Source: Acidiferrobacteraceae bacterium
GTDB lineage: Bacteria > Pseudomonadota > Gammaproteobacteria > Arenicellales > UBA868
NCBI GenBank assembly: GCA_002721105.1
Contig: PBJL01000012.1
Span: forward strand, 19,153-83,152
Length of the DNA stretch: 64,000 nucleotides
Reading direction: 5' to 3'
The notes under the pieces were generated by a model. That model searched no databases. It saw only the letters and a program-made list of their open reading frames with translations, and was not told where the DNA came from. Within the stretch, counting starts at the first letter, position 1. Each line of letters begins with the position of its first letter. Made by a program: the position numbers and the translations under genes. Below are positions 53,985-63,774 of the stretch, in pieces.

Positions 53985-54404
53985 TTATCCACCAGTACTT
54001 TCATCCCAATACGGAGTACCACGAAGCAAAGGAAGGCCTGTTGTTTCAGAAAGTCGAAATTTTCTTCGCCCGATCCTTGTAATACGAAATAATCCGCCGC
54101 AATGGGGATCTGGGCATGCAATTTCAGAATCTGTGGTCATCCAATCGTTGCTATCTGTATGACGCTGTTTAGCCGGAAGAAAAGGCAAAACAGCCCAAAT
54201 CGAATACATTGGGAAATTTTGGCCCTCCTTAAATATAAGATTTTCACCTTCTACCACAAAGTAGGCGCCCACTTTATGCTTGCAAATAAAGGGCTTATCG
54301 CCCTGTACCACCTCAACACGTAAATCATATAACCAGAATTCATCTTTCTGAAGAAAGTCGGATACCGATTCACTAGTTCGATTTAAAAAATTTTCTTCAT
54401 TCAT
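53985..54404 (-). CDS. TIGR04076-type protein of unknown function
   Basis: 139 residues. The pattern DLRVEVVQGDKPFICKHKVG, FKEGQNF, LLPFLPAKQR, NDWMTTDSEIACPDP and FRITRIGRRKF matches the TIGR04076 family as I remember it. Conserved Cys (CPDPHC) could bind metal. It lies just upstream of the aldo/keto reductase gene on the same strand and may be translated with it. No biochemical role is known to me. Confidence 0.7.
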   Translation of the reverse strand: MNEENFLNRTSESVSDFLQKDEFWLYDLRVEVVQGDKPFICKHKVGAYFVVEGENLIFKEGQNFPMYSIWAVLPFLPAKQRHTDSNDWMTTDSEIACPDPHCGGLFRITRIGRRKFRLSETTGLPLLRGTPYWDESTGG

Positions 54405-54625
54405 TCTTTTTACGCAAAAAATAAAGATTTTTGTCTAGTACGAATGTTCTGTTACCCCGAACAAATAACTGTTTAAGTCTACTTCAAAACAATTTATCTA
54501 TCGATTCATATTTTGTAACATCCTAATTCGTCACAAAAAAATTCAATAACTTATAATTAAACTACACTTCAAGCCATTTCCGGATCAATAATTGGGTAGC
54601 ACCAAAGACATCTATACATTCGAAT

Positions 54626-55546
54626 TCATGGCAGACTTTGAACAAACATCTCAGTTCTCTCCCAAAGTTCAGCCGCTAAAACAACGTCACTTCCTAAACT
54701 ACTTGGCTGTTTTACATTGCAGTCAGCAAAGTACTGTCCAGTGGTCTTATTAAGATTGGGATTTGTGGCTACATAGACCTGTGTCGCTGCTCCCTGCTCA
54801 ACATTCTTCATAAAAATTGGGCTTACTATATTACCGGCGATTCGCATGATTGGGCTGAGATTCTTAATTAGCGGCGTTAATATTACACCGGGATGCACAG
54901 CGTTTGATGTTCGTCCAGATTCTTTTAGACGAGTCGCAAGGTGTCTCGCAAAAAGTAAGTTACAAAGTTTGGATTGCCCATATGATCCAAAAGGAGAATA
55001 TCCATCTTCACCTGAAAGGTTATCAAAATTGATGCCATTAAAACGAACCATCTCATGTGCCGCACTAGAGATCATCACTATCCGACCTTGTTCTTTCAGG
55101 TTATCCAGAAGTTCTGTAACTAAAATAAAATGACCGACATGGTTTGTTAAAAACTGCAGTTCAAGATTATATTTCGTGCTGAGTTTTGGGAGAGCCATAA
55201 TACCTGCATTAGCGATCAGTCCGTCAATTCCAACATTTTGCTTCCCAATACGCCTAATCGCCGACCGAATACTTCTAGGTTCTGACAAATCACATTCGAT
55301 GGGCAAAATTAGACCACTAATTTCGTCAGCTACTCGCTGAGCCTTATCGAGTGTCCTTGCCAAAGCAAATACGCTAGCTCCTCTCAGAGCCAACACCCGA
55401 ACAGTTTCTTTACCTAAACCGGAATTACATCCCGTCACAAGATAAGTCTTATCTCTCAGGTCTAGCCCATCTGTAACTTGCTCAGCTGTAGTAGATGAAC
55501 CGTAACCCGAAGTACCCGATCGTTGAATAATAGAAATTAATCCCAT
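54626..55546 (-). CDS. Short-chain dehydrogenase, retinol-dehydrogenase-like
   Basis: 306-residue SDR. TGCNSGLG cofactor motif (about residues 38-45), NAGIM, NHVGHF, and catalytic Ser (MISSAAHE), Tyr and Lys (YGQSK). An N-terminal extension of about 30 residues precedes the Rossmann fold. This subfamily (WWOX/RDH-like) usually oxidises hydrophobic alcohols. It stands alone between the AKR region and the Pho locus. Substrate unknown. Confidence 0.88.
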   Translation of the reverse strand: MGLISIIQRSGTSGYGSSTTAEQVTDGLDLRDKTYLVTGCNSGLGKETVRVLALRGASVFALARTLDKAQRVADEISGLILPIECDLSEPRSIRSAIRRIGKQNVGIDGLIANAGIMALPKLSTKYNLELQFLTNHVGHFILVTELLDNLKEQGRIVMISSAAHEMVRFNGINFDNLSGEDGYSPFGSYGQSKLCNLLFARHLATRLKESGRTSNAVHPGVILTPLIKNLSPIMRIAGNIVSPIFMKNVEQGAATQVYVATNPNLNKTTGQYFADCNVKQPSSLGSDVVLAAELWERTEMFVQSLP

Positions 55547-55760
55547 CAGTGATCTTGAGAATGTCCAGGCCTAATCAGAAACTATTGAAGTCAATTTCAT
55601 ATGGATATAAACAGACTGAAGGCCATTCTAACTCTGGGAGAGATATTTTTCGAGATCTCACTCATAAACTGGGGCCAAATAACAGCTGAGTCAAAAGATG
55701 GCGTAATCGGCGCGACTGCGCTTTAGTGATAGAGGAAAATCAATCACAGTCGAAAAATTC

Positions 55761-56483
55761 TTAAGTTAATCCAAGTTCTTGGATAATGTTTTCGTAGTCT
55801 TCATGACGCACATCTAAACCAGTTGCAACGTAGATGACGCGACCACCGATATTCTTGGCATGCCCACCAATTCTCTCAAGCGCTCGTACGCCCAAAACTA
55901 CATCAATAAAATGACCAATCGTTCTAGCATCTTCCAAGACGAAAGTCATGAGATGTCTCAAGGATGTTCTAAATTCTCCATCGAGCTCCATATCTAGGCG
56001 AATCACTTCACACGCTTTCTTTACATCCCTTTGATCAAACGCATCAAGTGATTCCTGTAACATTCTTTCTACCAAACGAGCCGTACCCGACATTCCTTGC
56101 AATAACTGATAATTCGGCGCACTCGAATCAGTTTCAAAAAAATGAATGGTTAGGCGGGCTATTTTTATTGCTTCATCCCCAACACGTTCGAGATCACCGA
56201 TTATTTTACCGATAGAAATGATCTCTCTAAGATCAGATGCCATCGGTTGACGCCTCGCTAGAATCTGCTCAATTGCGCTTTCAACTTGATTATCAACCGC
56301 ATTTACTTTTGAATCTCGGGCAATGACTGACCTTGCTGCATTTGCGTCCTCATCTTGCAAAGTTCTTACAGCACGACGAATCTGATCACGAACTAGACCT
56401 CCCGCTTTCAGAACCATATCATGCAGCTCCTGCATTTCTTCATCAAATCGTTTTACAATGTGACCTTCTTTTGGATCAACCAA
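55761..56483 (-). CDS. phoU: Phosphate transport regulator PhoU
   Basis: 240-residue all-helical regulator that links the PstSCAB transporter to PhoR, keeping PhoB silent when phosphate is plentiful. Two PhoU repeats are visible, with metal-binding acidic motifs such as ISIGKIIGDLERVGDEA and GVRALERIGGHAKNI. It starts at TTG 56483, shown by AGGAG seven nt upstream; the first ATG would lose 16 conserved residues. Last gene of pstS-pstC-pstA-pstB-phoU, 23 nt after pstB. Confidence 0.95.
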   Translation of the reverse strand: MVDPKEGHIVKRFDEEMQELHDMVLKAGGLVRDQIRRAVRTLQDEDANAARSVIARDSKVNAVDNQVESAIEQILARRQPMASDLREIISIGKIIGDLERVGDEAIKIARLTIHFFETDSSAPNYQLLQGMSGTARLVERMLQESLDAFDQRDVKKACEVIRLDMELDGEFRTSLRHLMTFVLEDARTIGHFIDVVLGVRALERIGGHAKNIGGRVIYVATGLDVRHEDYENIIQELGLT

Positions 56484-56506
56484 AATGTGTCTCCTATAAA
56501 AAATAA

Positions 56507-57376
56507 TTAGCCGAATCGACCTGTAATGTAATCTTCTGTAAGTTGATGACGAGGGCTAGTAAAAATCAGCTCAGTCTCACCGACTTCTATCAAATTTCCC
56601 AAGTGAAAATAAGCGGTGCGTTGAGATACTCGTGCTGCCTGTTGCATTGAATGAGTCACAATTGCAATTGCATAATTATGACGCAATTCATCGATTAATT
56701 CTTCAATTCGCGCGGTGGCAATTGGATCTAGTGCAGAGCATGGCTCATCCATTAATATTACTTCAGGACTCACTGCAATCGCTCGCGCAATACACAGTCG
56801 CTGCTGTTGCCCACCAGATAATCCAGTGCCGGGCTCACTCATCCGGTCAACAACTTCTTTCCACAAACCTGCTCTTTTTAACGAAGTCTCAACGATCTCA
56901 TCCAAGTGATCACGGTTATCTGCCAACCCATGAATTCTTGGTCCATAAGCGACGTTCTCATAAATCGACTTGGGGAAAGGATTCGGCTTCTGAAATACCA
57001 TCCCGACCCTAGAGCGTAACAACACCACATCAACATCTTTCTTATTGATATCCTCGCCATCCATTTCTATTGTGCCGGTGACACGACAGGCTGGAATAGT
57101 GTCGTTCATCCGATTAAGGCAACGAATTAAAGTCGACTTTCCGCAACCAGACGGTCCAATCATTGCGATCACTTCGTGCTTACCTACATCAAGAGAAACA
57201 TCGAAAATTGCTTGGCTCTCGCCATAGAAAACATTCAGATTTCGGCATTTCATCCTAGGTGTTTGGCTTTCATACATGCCAACTGTACCCCGATGCTCAC
57301 GAGGATAAGCACTGCTAAGAACACTATCAATTTCTTTTTGTTCTTTATTTTCTAGAGATGAGTGGTTCGTAGTCAT
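56507..57376 (-). CDS. pstB: Phosphate ABC transporter ATPase PstB
   Basis: 289 residues. Walker A GPSGCGKS, signature LSGGQQQR, Walker [14 protein letters not shown] and switch His in [12 protein letters not shown], all as in PstB. The DP after the Walker B Asp and the C-terminal [13 protein letters not shown] are PstB-specific. About 30 N-terminal residues precede the core domain, longer than in E. coli. It lies between pstA (45-nt gap) and phoU. Confidence 0.97.
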   Translation of the reverse strand: MTTNHSSLENKEQKEIDSVLSSAYPREHRGTVGMYESQTPRMKCRNLNVFYGESQAIFDVSLDVGKHEVIAMIGPSGCGKSTLIRCLNRMNDTIPACRVTGTIEMDGEDINKKDVDVVLLRSRVGMVFQKPNPFPKSIYENVAYGPRIHGLADNRDHLDEIVETSLKRAGLWKEVVDRMSEPGTGLSGGQQQRLCIARAIAVSPEVILMDEPCSALDPIATARIEELIDELRHNYAIAIVTHSMQQAARVSQRTAYFHLGNLIEVGETELIFTSPRHQLTEDYITGRFG

Positions 57377-57421
57377 AAATATTAGAATCTCTAGTTATAT
57401 GTTGCCATACTATTACATTGT

Positions 57422-58735
57422 TCACCAGCGTTGCTCGAATTTGCTTCGCAAAAACACCGCAAGAGAATTCATTGTAATCAAAAATAGCAGTAGGACCATG
57501 ATTGCTGCTGAACTCTTCTCCACAAAAGCTCGCTCTGGGCTGTCTAGCCATAGATAAATTTGGACGGGTAGAGCTGTTGAAGGGTCAGTGAAGCTCCCTG
57601 GGATGTCGACGATAAAAGCAACCATACCGATCATTAATAGAGGCGCAGTTTCACCTAGTGCGCGAGACATACCAATAATAGTACCAGTTAACATGCCAGG
57701 CACCGCCAATGGCAAAATATGATCAAATGTTGCTTGTACTCTTGAGGCGCCCATACTAAGAGCCGCTTCTCGGATTGATGGCGGAACTGATTGTAAAGCA
57801 GCACGACCTGCAATAATTACAACCGGCAACGTCATCAGAGTGAGCACTAAACCACCAACAATCGGTGCAGATCGAGGTAGATGGAAGAAATTTAAAAACA
57901 CGGCTAGCCCGAGCAATCCAAAAACGATGGATGGCACAGCCGCAAGGTTGTTTATATTTATCTCGATTAGGTCTGTCCATCGATTCTTTGGTGCGAATTC
58001 TTCTAGATAGATTGCGGTAGCCATTCCCACTGGGAAAGATAACAAAAGAGTCACAATTAAGGTCAACAATGACCCAACGAGAGCGCCGCCAATACCTGCA
58101 AGCTCTGGCTCCCTTGAATCTCCGGAATTAAAAAATATCCAGTTAAAACGCTTCTTTACGCGCCCCTCTGAAGTCAGCTTGTCTATCCACGCTATTTGTT
58201 GATCTGTTACCCTACGTTGACTCTCCGGTACTGAACGATCAATGTGGCCTTTGTTGAGCATGTCGATATCATCATCAGCAGGAAACCACAATTCTATTTT
58301 TGATCCAATAAGGCTTGGATCAGATAAGACAGTATCTCGCAAATAATAAGCACTACTTGGGCTTAGTAAACTATAGAGTGCCCGCTTGTCCCGCCGTTTT
58401 GTTACTTCTGGAAATTCACCACGGATACTGGCTTTCACTATCGAACCATAATCTAAATTTCTTAACGTTTCTTTGTTGTTTGTACCTTCAGAATCAAGAA
58501 CTGATTCCTCCAAGACGATTGAAAGTTGCACATACGTTTGCTGGAATGCGCTGTAACCTTTGCTCACGATACTGAAAAAAAGAAAAATCAAAGCAAGAAG
58601 ACCCAATAAAATAGATCCAAAGCCAAACATTTGAAAACGTCGCTCACTCCGATAACGTTTATCTAATCCACTTCTAATCTTTTCTGTAACCTCAGAACCT
58701 GAAGTCTGCGAAATGTTAAGTTGTTGCTTATTCAT
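57422..58735 (-). CDS. pstA: Phosphate ABC transporter permease PstA, long form
   Basis: 437 residues against 296 in E. coli. After the first helix there is a periplasmic domain (about 60-220) of the DUF3333 type found in pseudomonad and alphaproteobacterial PstA. The permease core follows, with the EAA loop EAALSMGASRVQATFDHILPLAVPG. ATG 58735 overlaps the pstC stop by 8 nt; a longer frame runs back to 58795 but is unlikely to be used. GAGAG lies upstream. Confidence 0.93.
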   Translation of the reverse strand: MNKQQLNISQTSGSEVTEKIRSGLDKRYRSERRFQMFGFGSILLGLLALIFLFFSIVSKGYSAFQQTYVQLSIVLEESVLDSEGTNNKETLRNLDYGSIVKASIRGEFPEVTKRRDKRALYSLLSPSSAYYLRDTVLSDPSLIGSKIELWFPADDDIDMLNKGHIDRSVPESQRRVTDQQIAWIDKLTSEGRVKKRFNWIFFNSGDSREPELAGIGGALVGSLLTLIVTLLLSFPVGMATAIYLEEFAPKNRWTDLIEININNLAAVPSIVFGLLGLAVFLNFFHLPRSAPIVGGLVLTLMTLPVVIIAGRAALQSVPPSIREAALSMGASRVQATFDHILPLAVPGMLTGTIIGMSRALGETAPLLMIGMVAFIVDIPGSFTDPSTALPVQIYLWLDSPERAFVEKSSAAIMVLLLFLITMNSLAVFLRSKFEQRW

Positions 58736-60107
58736 ATTGCTCTCGGTAACGACGAACCACACGCAGTGCAATAACATTAAGAAAAAGAGTAACAAGAAAT
58801 AACATCAATCCAAGAGCAAATGCAGCTAACGTCTTAGCACTATCAAATTCTTGATCTCCAATGAGTAAAGTAACAATCTGTACAGTGACTGTGGTCATTG
58901 CCTCCAATGGATTCGCAGTTAAATTTGCCGCCAAACCAGCGGCCATAACAACTATCATGGTCTCACCAATGGCGCGCGACACAGCAAGGAGAATCGCACC
59001 AACAATACCCGGCAGAGCAGCAGGGAAAATGACGCGACGCACTGTTTCCGATCGGGTCGCTCCAAGACCCAAAGATCCATCTCTTAGCGCCTGTGGAACA
59101 GCATTGATAACATCATCCGACAAAGAAGATACGAATGGAATGATCATTACACCCATAACAACTCCTGCGGCCAATGCGCTTTCAGACGATACACTTATTC
59201 CAATTGAATCCCCCAAGCCACGAAGAAAAGGCGCAACCGTAAGGGCAGCGAAAAAACCATAAACTACCGTTGGAACACCAGCCAATATTTCCAGTATCGG
59301 TTTCGCAAACATACGAAAACGTGGAGTAGCATATTCAGAAAGATAAATTGCTGACAATAATCCGATCGGAACCGCTACTAACATCGCGATCAATGTGATC
59401 ATCAGAGTTCCAGTAAAAACTGGAATTGCACCAAATGCTCCAGAAGATCCTACCTGATCTTCTCGAATTGCTAGCTGAGGCGACCACTGGGTACCAAAAA
59501 AGAATTCTGTTAAAGGTACCAAACGAAAAAATCGTATTGATTCAAACAAAACAGATAAGACTATGCCTATAGTTGTAAAGATCGCTACCGTAGAACAAAA
59601 AATTAGTGCTGCCTTAAGCGCTCTTTCGACCGTCACGCGCGCGGCTTGATCAATACGAATTCTGCGCATCGCAATTGTTCCAAATAATACTGCAATGATC
59701 AACGTCACCACCGCTAAAGCTGCCTGGTTAATTATCTCAAAACGCTTGTAATGCTCCGCGGCTTGCTGAGCTGATTCATTTGAGCGACCAGCAAATGCAT
59801 TACCATCAACTAAATTTCGAACGTCAGCTACAAAAAGGCCCAATTCAGCCTGAGACATCTCACGACCTACCTCTGGCAGCAAAGAGAGAGTTATATGGGT
59901 AATTACTGTGCCATCAAGCGCTAACCAAACACACAAGACAACGATGGCTGGCAAGCCACTCCATAGCAACGCATACACACCATAGTAGTTTGGTCGAGAT
60001 TTGAGGTTACGAGATCGACCTCCTGCTAACAGAAGTGCCTTGCGTTTTCCCAGGAAATAGTAAAAAGTCGATCCTAGCAACAATATTAATAACAATGCCC
60101 AAATCAT
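58728..60107 (-). CDS. pstC: Phosphate ABC transporter permease PstC, long form
   Basis: 459 residues. An N-terminal helix, a further helix near residue 45, a periplasmic region (about 75-130) and another helix precede the core permease domain. That core ends with the EAA loop DGSLGLGATRSETVRRVIFPAALPG. The extension matches the enlarged PstC of pseudomonads. ATG 60107 is used; a TTG at 60116 would sit too close to the AGGA ribosome-binding site. A stable hairpin separates it from pstS. Confidence 0.92.
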   Translation of the reverse strand: MIWALLLILLLGSTFYYFLGKRKALLLAGGRSRNLKSRPNYYGVYALLWSGLPAIVVLCVWLALDGTVITHITLSLLPEVGREMSQAELGLFVADVRNLVDGNAFAGRSNESAQQAAEHYKRFEIINQAALAVVTLIIAVLFGTIAMRRIRIDQAARVTVERALKAALIFCSTVAIFTTIGIVLSVLFESIRFFRLVPLTEFFFGTQWSPQLAIREDQVGSSGAFGAIPVFTGTLMITLIAMLVAVPIGLLSAIYLSEYATPRFRMFAKPILEILAGVPTVVYGFFAALTVAPFLRGLGDSIGISVSSESALAAGVVMGVMIIPFVSSLSDDVINAVPQALRDGSLGLGATRSETVRRVIFPAALPGIVGAILLAVSRAIGETMIVVMAAGLAANLTANPLEAMTTVTVQIVTLLIGDQEFDSAKTLAAFALGLMLFLVTLFLNVIALRVVRRYREQYE

Positions 60108-60133
60108 GGGAGACAACTGTTCCTGTAAAAATA

Positions 60134-60163
60134 CAAATGACGCCTGTTTTCAAGCGCCATTTG
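60134..60163 (-). terminator. pstS-pstC intergenic hairpin (attenuator or mRNA-stabilising stem)
   Basis: On the leftward transcript, 5' CAAATGGCGC and 3' GCGTCATTTG pair over 10 bp, with one G-U wobble that makes the stem complete only in this direction. The 10-nt loop is followed by a short U-rich stretch. Its place after pstS fits the common pattern in which the binding protein is made in excess of the permeases. Confidence 0.6.
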
Positions 60164-60201
60164 CTGTTTCCGTGAAACCACCCTGAGAAATGTAAAAATT
60201 A

Positions 60202-61248
60202 TCATAAATCAGGCATATTCGAGAGCCCAACTGCGTCAGAGAAAAATTTGGCTCGCTCTTCATTTTGCATTGGGATAAGGCCCTTATCGGTCAAATACCC
60301 TTCATCGCCCCATGCGGCCTCACTAGCGAATTCTTTGAGAAATTCTTCTATACCAACGATTACTCCAACATGAGCTTTCTTCACGTAGAAATAAAGAGGT
60401 CGGGAAACAGGGTATTCTCCCGCAGCAATCGCATCAAATTCAGGTGCAACACCATCCACTAAAGAGCCCTGAACCTTATCGGTATTTTGATCAAGAAAAC
60501 TAAAACCAAAAACCCCCAAGGCATCCGGATTTGCAACCAATTTCTGAACTATCAAATTGTCGTTTTCACCAGCCTCTACATACGCACCATCCTCTCGTAT
60601 AGTGTGGCAAAGTGCCTTATAGGCGTTTTTGTCAGTGCCCTTCATCGCTTTAATCCATCCGATCTTCTTGCATCCACCTTCAAGAGCCAATTCTGCGAAT
60701 GCGTCACGAGTACCAGATGTTGGTGGCGGCCCAAGCACCTCAATGGCGACAGCCGGTAATAACACATTCACGTCCTTCCAGGTCTTATAGGGATTCTCCA
60801 CCAATGATTCACTGCCATCTGGATTGGGGACATTTTTAGCCAAAGCGAGAAAAATATCCTTGCGTGTTAATTCAAACTGAGCTGCTTGCTTGGAGTTTGC
60901 AATTGCGATTCCATCATAGCCGATTTTTATTTCAACAATATCGGTAATTCCTGCTGCAAAACATTTCTCCTGTTCTGATTTCTTCATTCGACGAGAAGCA
61001 TTCGTTATATCAGGATAAGAAATACCAATCCCTGAGCAAAATAATTTCATTCCCCCGCCCGACCCGGTTGACTCAATAGTAGGTGTTCTATAATCAGTTT
61101 TATTTCCAAAAGCCTCAGCAACAACTGTCGAAAACGGATAAACCGTAGAGGATCCAACGATACTGATGTAATCACGGGCAAAAGCTGTTGACATCGGTAA
61201 CGATAAACCTAACAAAAAAGAGGCCATAAGCCATTTCTGGCACTTCAT
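60202..61248 (-). CDS. pstS: Periplasmic phosphate-binding protein PstS
   Basis: 348 residues with a signal peptide of about 24 residues ending TAFA-RD. The mature start DYISIVGSSTVYPFS carries the phosphate-contact Ser/Thr, and ESTGSGGGMKLF and PPTSGTRDAF contain the remaining ligand loops. ATG 61248 is chosen over GTG 61257 because AAAAGGAG ends 8 nt before it. A Pho box lies about 160 nt upstream, and the phoR stop is 179 nt away. Confidence 0.95.
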   Translation of the reverse strand: MKCQKWLMASFLLGLSLPMSTAFARDYISIVGSSTVYPFSTVVAEAFGNKTDYRTPTIESTGSGGGMKLFCSGIGISYPDITNASRRMKKSEQEKCFAAGITDIVEIKIGYDGIAIANSKQAAQFELTRKDIFLALAKNVPNPDGSESLVENPYKTWKDVNVLLPAVAIEVLGPPPTSGTRDAFAELALEGGCKKIGWIKAMKGTDKNAYKALCHTIREDGAYVEAGENDNLIVQKLVANPDALGVFGFSFLDQNTDKVQGSLVDGVAPEFDAIAAGEYPVSRPLYFYVKKAHVGVIVGIEEFLKEFASEAAWGDEGYLTDKGLIPMQNEERAKFFSDAVGLSNMPDL

Positions 61249-61405
61249 AGTCTTCACTCCTTTTATTGATCTGAGTTTTCAATTAGTGACGAGCCGGCCA
61301 ACTGTTATCGCAGGACTCATCACCTTTTTATGTCAAAGGCATCTGATTGGCCAATTTGACGGGGCTCAGACTAAATATCGTCGTTTACTAGACTATTAAA
61401 TAAAT

Positions 61406-61423
61406 ATTACAGAATTATTACAA
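61406..61423 (-). promoter_or_regulatory. Pho box upstream of pstS
   Basis: On the minus strand TTGTAAT-AATT-CTGTAAT: two 7-nt half sites with 11-bp spacing, close to the PhoB consensus CTGTCATAWAWCTGTCAY, with A in place of C at position 5 of each half. It lies just after the phoR stop and upstream of pstS, as expected for PhoB activation of pstSCAB-phoU. An AT-rich stretch (TATTTAATA) follows as a possible -10 region. Confidence 0.75.
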
Positions 61424-61427
61424 TTCA

Positions 61428-62804
61428 CTAATCGGGAAGGATTTCTAGTTGGGTGGTCTCATGCTCAATGCATGATAGAGGGAAAAAACAGGTAAATGTG
61501 CTCCCGGAGGCTGGTTTTGAGGTTATCGAAAGCTCTCCACCCAAGGTTTCCATGACGTTTTTTACAATAGCCAAACCTAAACCGGTACCGCCTGACGCTC
61601 GAGACTCAGCTACATTCGCACGGTAAAAGCGTTCTGTAATGCGCGACAGGTGTTCGGCTTCGATACCAATCCCATTGTCACGGACCGCAAAATAAGCACC
61701 TGTATCATCTATCCACCACATAAGGTCAATCGTACCCTCAGCTGGTGTGTAACGGATCGCATTCGATACTAGGTTTGTCACCAAACTACGCAAATCTTCT
61801 GAATTGGCATGTATTTTATAACCGGAAACTGTATCAAGAATAAAGTTGTGCTGTTTTACTCCGCTAAGAATCTTTGCTTCAACTAAAACCTCTTTTAAAA
61901 GAGACTCCATAGAAACAATCTGAACATCATGACTAAATGACTGATCCAATCTTGACAAAGTCAACATATCTTCCACCAAAACCTTTATCCGGACTGTTTG
62001 CAGATGCATTTGACCTAACACATCTGAAAGATTGTCTTTAACGGACTCCGGGTTGTCCATCATTGTTTCAAGATATCCATGAACTACAGTGAGTGGCGTC
62101 CTAAGTTCATGAGAGGCATTCGCAACAAAATCGCGACGGACCTGCTCTAAGTGTTTTATCCGGGTTACATCCCGAGCTTGTAAAATTAATCTATCTCTAC
62201 CGTAGGGAGTGAGTCGAAGCGATAAAAGAGCATCTTCGGAAGTAGGAGAACGTAATTCAATCGAGTCATCATCTTCATAATTGGACACAAAATTCTCAAA
62301 TTCTTTTCCATTAAATAATGACTTTAAAGGTTTATTGCGGTCTATAGATCTAGACAATCCAAGTAATTCCGAAGCTGCTGGATTCCACCAATCAATTCGG
62401 TTCTGTCGATCAACTAAAACAATAGCATCTGACATCACTGATAATGAATCACGAAAGCCTCTTACAGCTGTGGCCATTCGTAATTTTCGTTTTGCCACGC
62501 GACCTTTATATCTAGCAACACTTAGTTCGAGGCGATTTACAAGGCTTCTATTGTTTCGAACAATAGTAAACCAACGTCGTGCAAATGGAGTTAAATAAAA
62601 TAACTTTCTATCTAGTCCCACCTCTGTACTGGCATCATAGACTATCAAACCAAACTGCAGAAAATACACAAAAACAAGTAATAAGCATCCAAAAAAAAGA
62701 AATTCAAACAGAAAACCGAATATCAGGCCTAAAATTCCTGACGCAAGAATCGCTAACAAAACTACGCTAAATTCAGAATACCAAAGGTTCTTTAAATTCT
62801 TCAC
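61428..62804 (-). CDS. phoR: Phosphate-regulon sensor histidine kinase PhoR
   Basis: 458 residues. Two N-terminal helices, a PAS domain (about 115-215; [18 protein letters not shown]), the phosphoacceptor H232 in [10 protein letters not shown], then N box ([11 protein letters not shown]), G1 (DNGIGI) and G2 ([10 protein letters not shown]). There is no large periplasmic sensor, consistent with sensing through PstSCAB-PhoU. It starts at GTG 62804, overlapping the phoB stop by 4 nt. Confidence 0.95.
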   Translation of the reverse strand: MKNLKNLWYSEFSVVLLAILASGILGLIFGFLFEFLFFGCLLLVFVYFLQFGLIVYDASTEVGLDRKLFYLTPFARRWFTIVRNNRSLVNRLELSVARYKGRVAKRKLRMATAVRGFRDSLSVMSDAIVLVDRQNRIDWWNPAASELLGLSRSIDRNKPLKSLFNGKEFENFVSNYEDDDSIELRSPTSEDALLSLRLTPYGRDRLILQARDVTRIKHLEQVRRDFVANASHELRTPLTVVHGYLETMMDNPESVKDNLSDVLGQMHLQTVRIKVLVEDMLTLSRLDQSFSHDVQIVSMESLLKEVLVEAKILSGVKQHNFILDTVSGYKIHANSEDLRSLVTNLVSNAIRYTPAEGTIDLMWWIDDTGAYFAVRDNGIGIEAEHLSRITERFYRANVAESRASGGTGLGLAIVKNVMETLGGELSITSKPASGSTFTCFFPLSCIEHETTQLEILPD

Positions 62805-63493
62805 GCAGCGTGTTGCGAAAATCTATAGCCAACACCTCTGATCGTTTGGAGCATTTTGTCGTACTGTTCTAGCTCTAGTACTTTGCGTAGCCTTCTTACA
62901 TAGACGTCGACGGTTCGCTCTTCAACATAAGAATTCGTCCCCCAAACCCAGTCTAGCAATTGGCTTCGGCTATACACACGATCTTGGTGCGTCATAAAAA
63001 AATGAAGAAGTCGAAACTCTGTAGGGCCCATTTCTACTAGTTCTTCTTCAATTGTCACTCGATGAGTTGTGGGATCTAACATGAGCCCTCTAATTCCAAC
63101 TGGCTCATCATTTTTGTGTGGAACAGCGCGTCGCAATACAGCTCGGATGCGAGCTACGAGCTCACGTGGCGAAAAAGGTTTTGTAACATAATCATCAGCA
63201 CCGCTATCTAGGCCCCTGACCATATCTTCCTCTTCACCTTTTGCAGTTATCATGATAATTGGCAAGTTACTGGTTTCTTGTACTTCCTTTAATTTCCGAG
63301 CCAAATCCACTCCACTCATACCTGGCAACATCCAATCCAACAAAATTAAGCTAGGCGACCTATCATGTATTAGCCTAAGGGCCTGCTCCGCGTTTTCCGC
63401 CTCTAGGATATCAAAATGCTTCTGCTGTAAGACAAACCGCAACATCTCGCGAATCGCTTGGTCATCTTCTACAACTAAAATCTTTGGAGACAA
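62801..63493 (-). CDS. phoB: Phosphate-regulon response regulator PhoB
   Basis: 230 residues: a receiver domain with acidic pocket E9-D10-D11, phosphoacceptor D53, T83 and K105, then an OmpR-type winged-helix domain ([35 protein letters not shown]). It starts at TTG 63493, supported by GGAG about 7 nt upstream. A candidate Pho box at 63545-63562 suggests autoactivation. First gene of phoB-phoR. Confidence 0.96.
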   Translation of the reverse strand: MSPKILVVEDDQAIREMLRFVLQQKHFDILEAENAEQALRLIHDRSPSLILLDWMLPGMSGVDLARKLKEVQETSNLPIIMITAKGEEEDMVRGLDSGADDYVTKPFSPRELVARIRAVLRRAVPHKNDEPVGIRGLMLDPTTHRVTIEEELVEMGPTEFRLLHFFMTHQDRVYSRSQLLDWVWGTNSYVEERTVDVYVRRLRKVLELEQYDKMLQTIRGVGYRFSQHAA

Positions 63494-63544
63494 AATAAAC
63501 TCCCATTCGATTTAATTCTAAAAAAGTTATTTAATCAAACGATT

Positions 63545-63562
63545 GTTTCAATTTCATTACAC
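63545..63562 (-). promoter_or_regulatory. Candidate Pho box upstream of phoB
   Basis: Minus strand GTGTAAT-GAAA-TTGAAAC, 52 nt before the phoB start codon. Half sites match a CTGTAAT-like consensus at 6 and 5 of 7 positions with 11-bp spacing. Weaker than the pstS box, and autoregulation of phoB is usual. Confidence 0.45.
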
Positions 63563-63627
63563 AAATTCTAACGCATAATTGATTCCCATGAACAAAACAC
63601 AACTTTCCACAAATTGTACAATTGTTT

Positions 63628-63645
63628 CCGTAATATTGCTGTCAT
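63628..63645 (+). promoter_or_regulatory. Pho box in the phoB/arsC-like divergent region
   Basis: CCGTAAT-ATTG-CTGTCAT on the plus strand: the second half is a perfect CTGTCAT and the first matches CTGTAAT at 6 of 7. Spacing is 11 bp. It points towards the LMW-phosphatase-like gene, 130 nt downstream, and could also act on phoB. Confidence 0.65.
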
Positions 63646-63774
63646 ATAAAAGCTCTATGATTTAACACGTTATTACATTAGATTTTTATATTTCTACAAA
63701 CTGATAAAACACTTAATGGGGAAGTTTTTTTAACGTATGAGTGCCATTTTTCGTACCACAACGATAGTGAATTA

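Noticed and set aside
54005..54121. N-terminal extension of the aldo/keto reductase frame
   Set aside because: It overlaps the TIGR04076-type gene, whose sequence is clearly conserved, and the AKR fold begins later.
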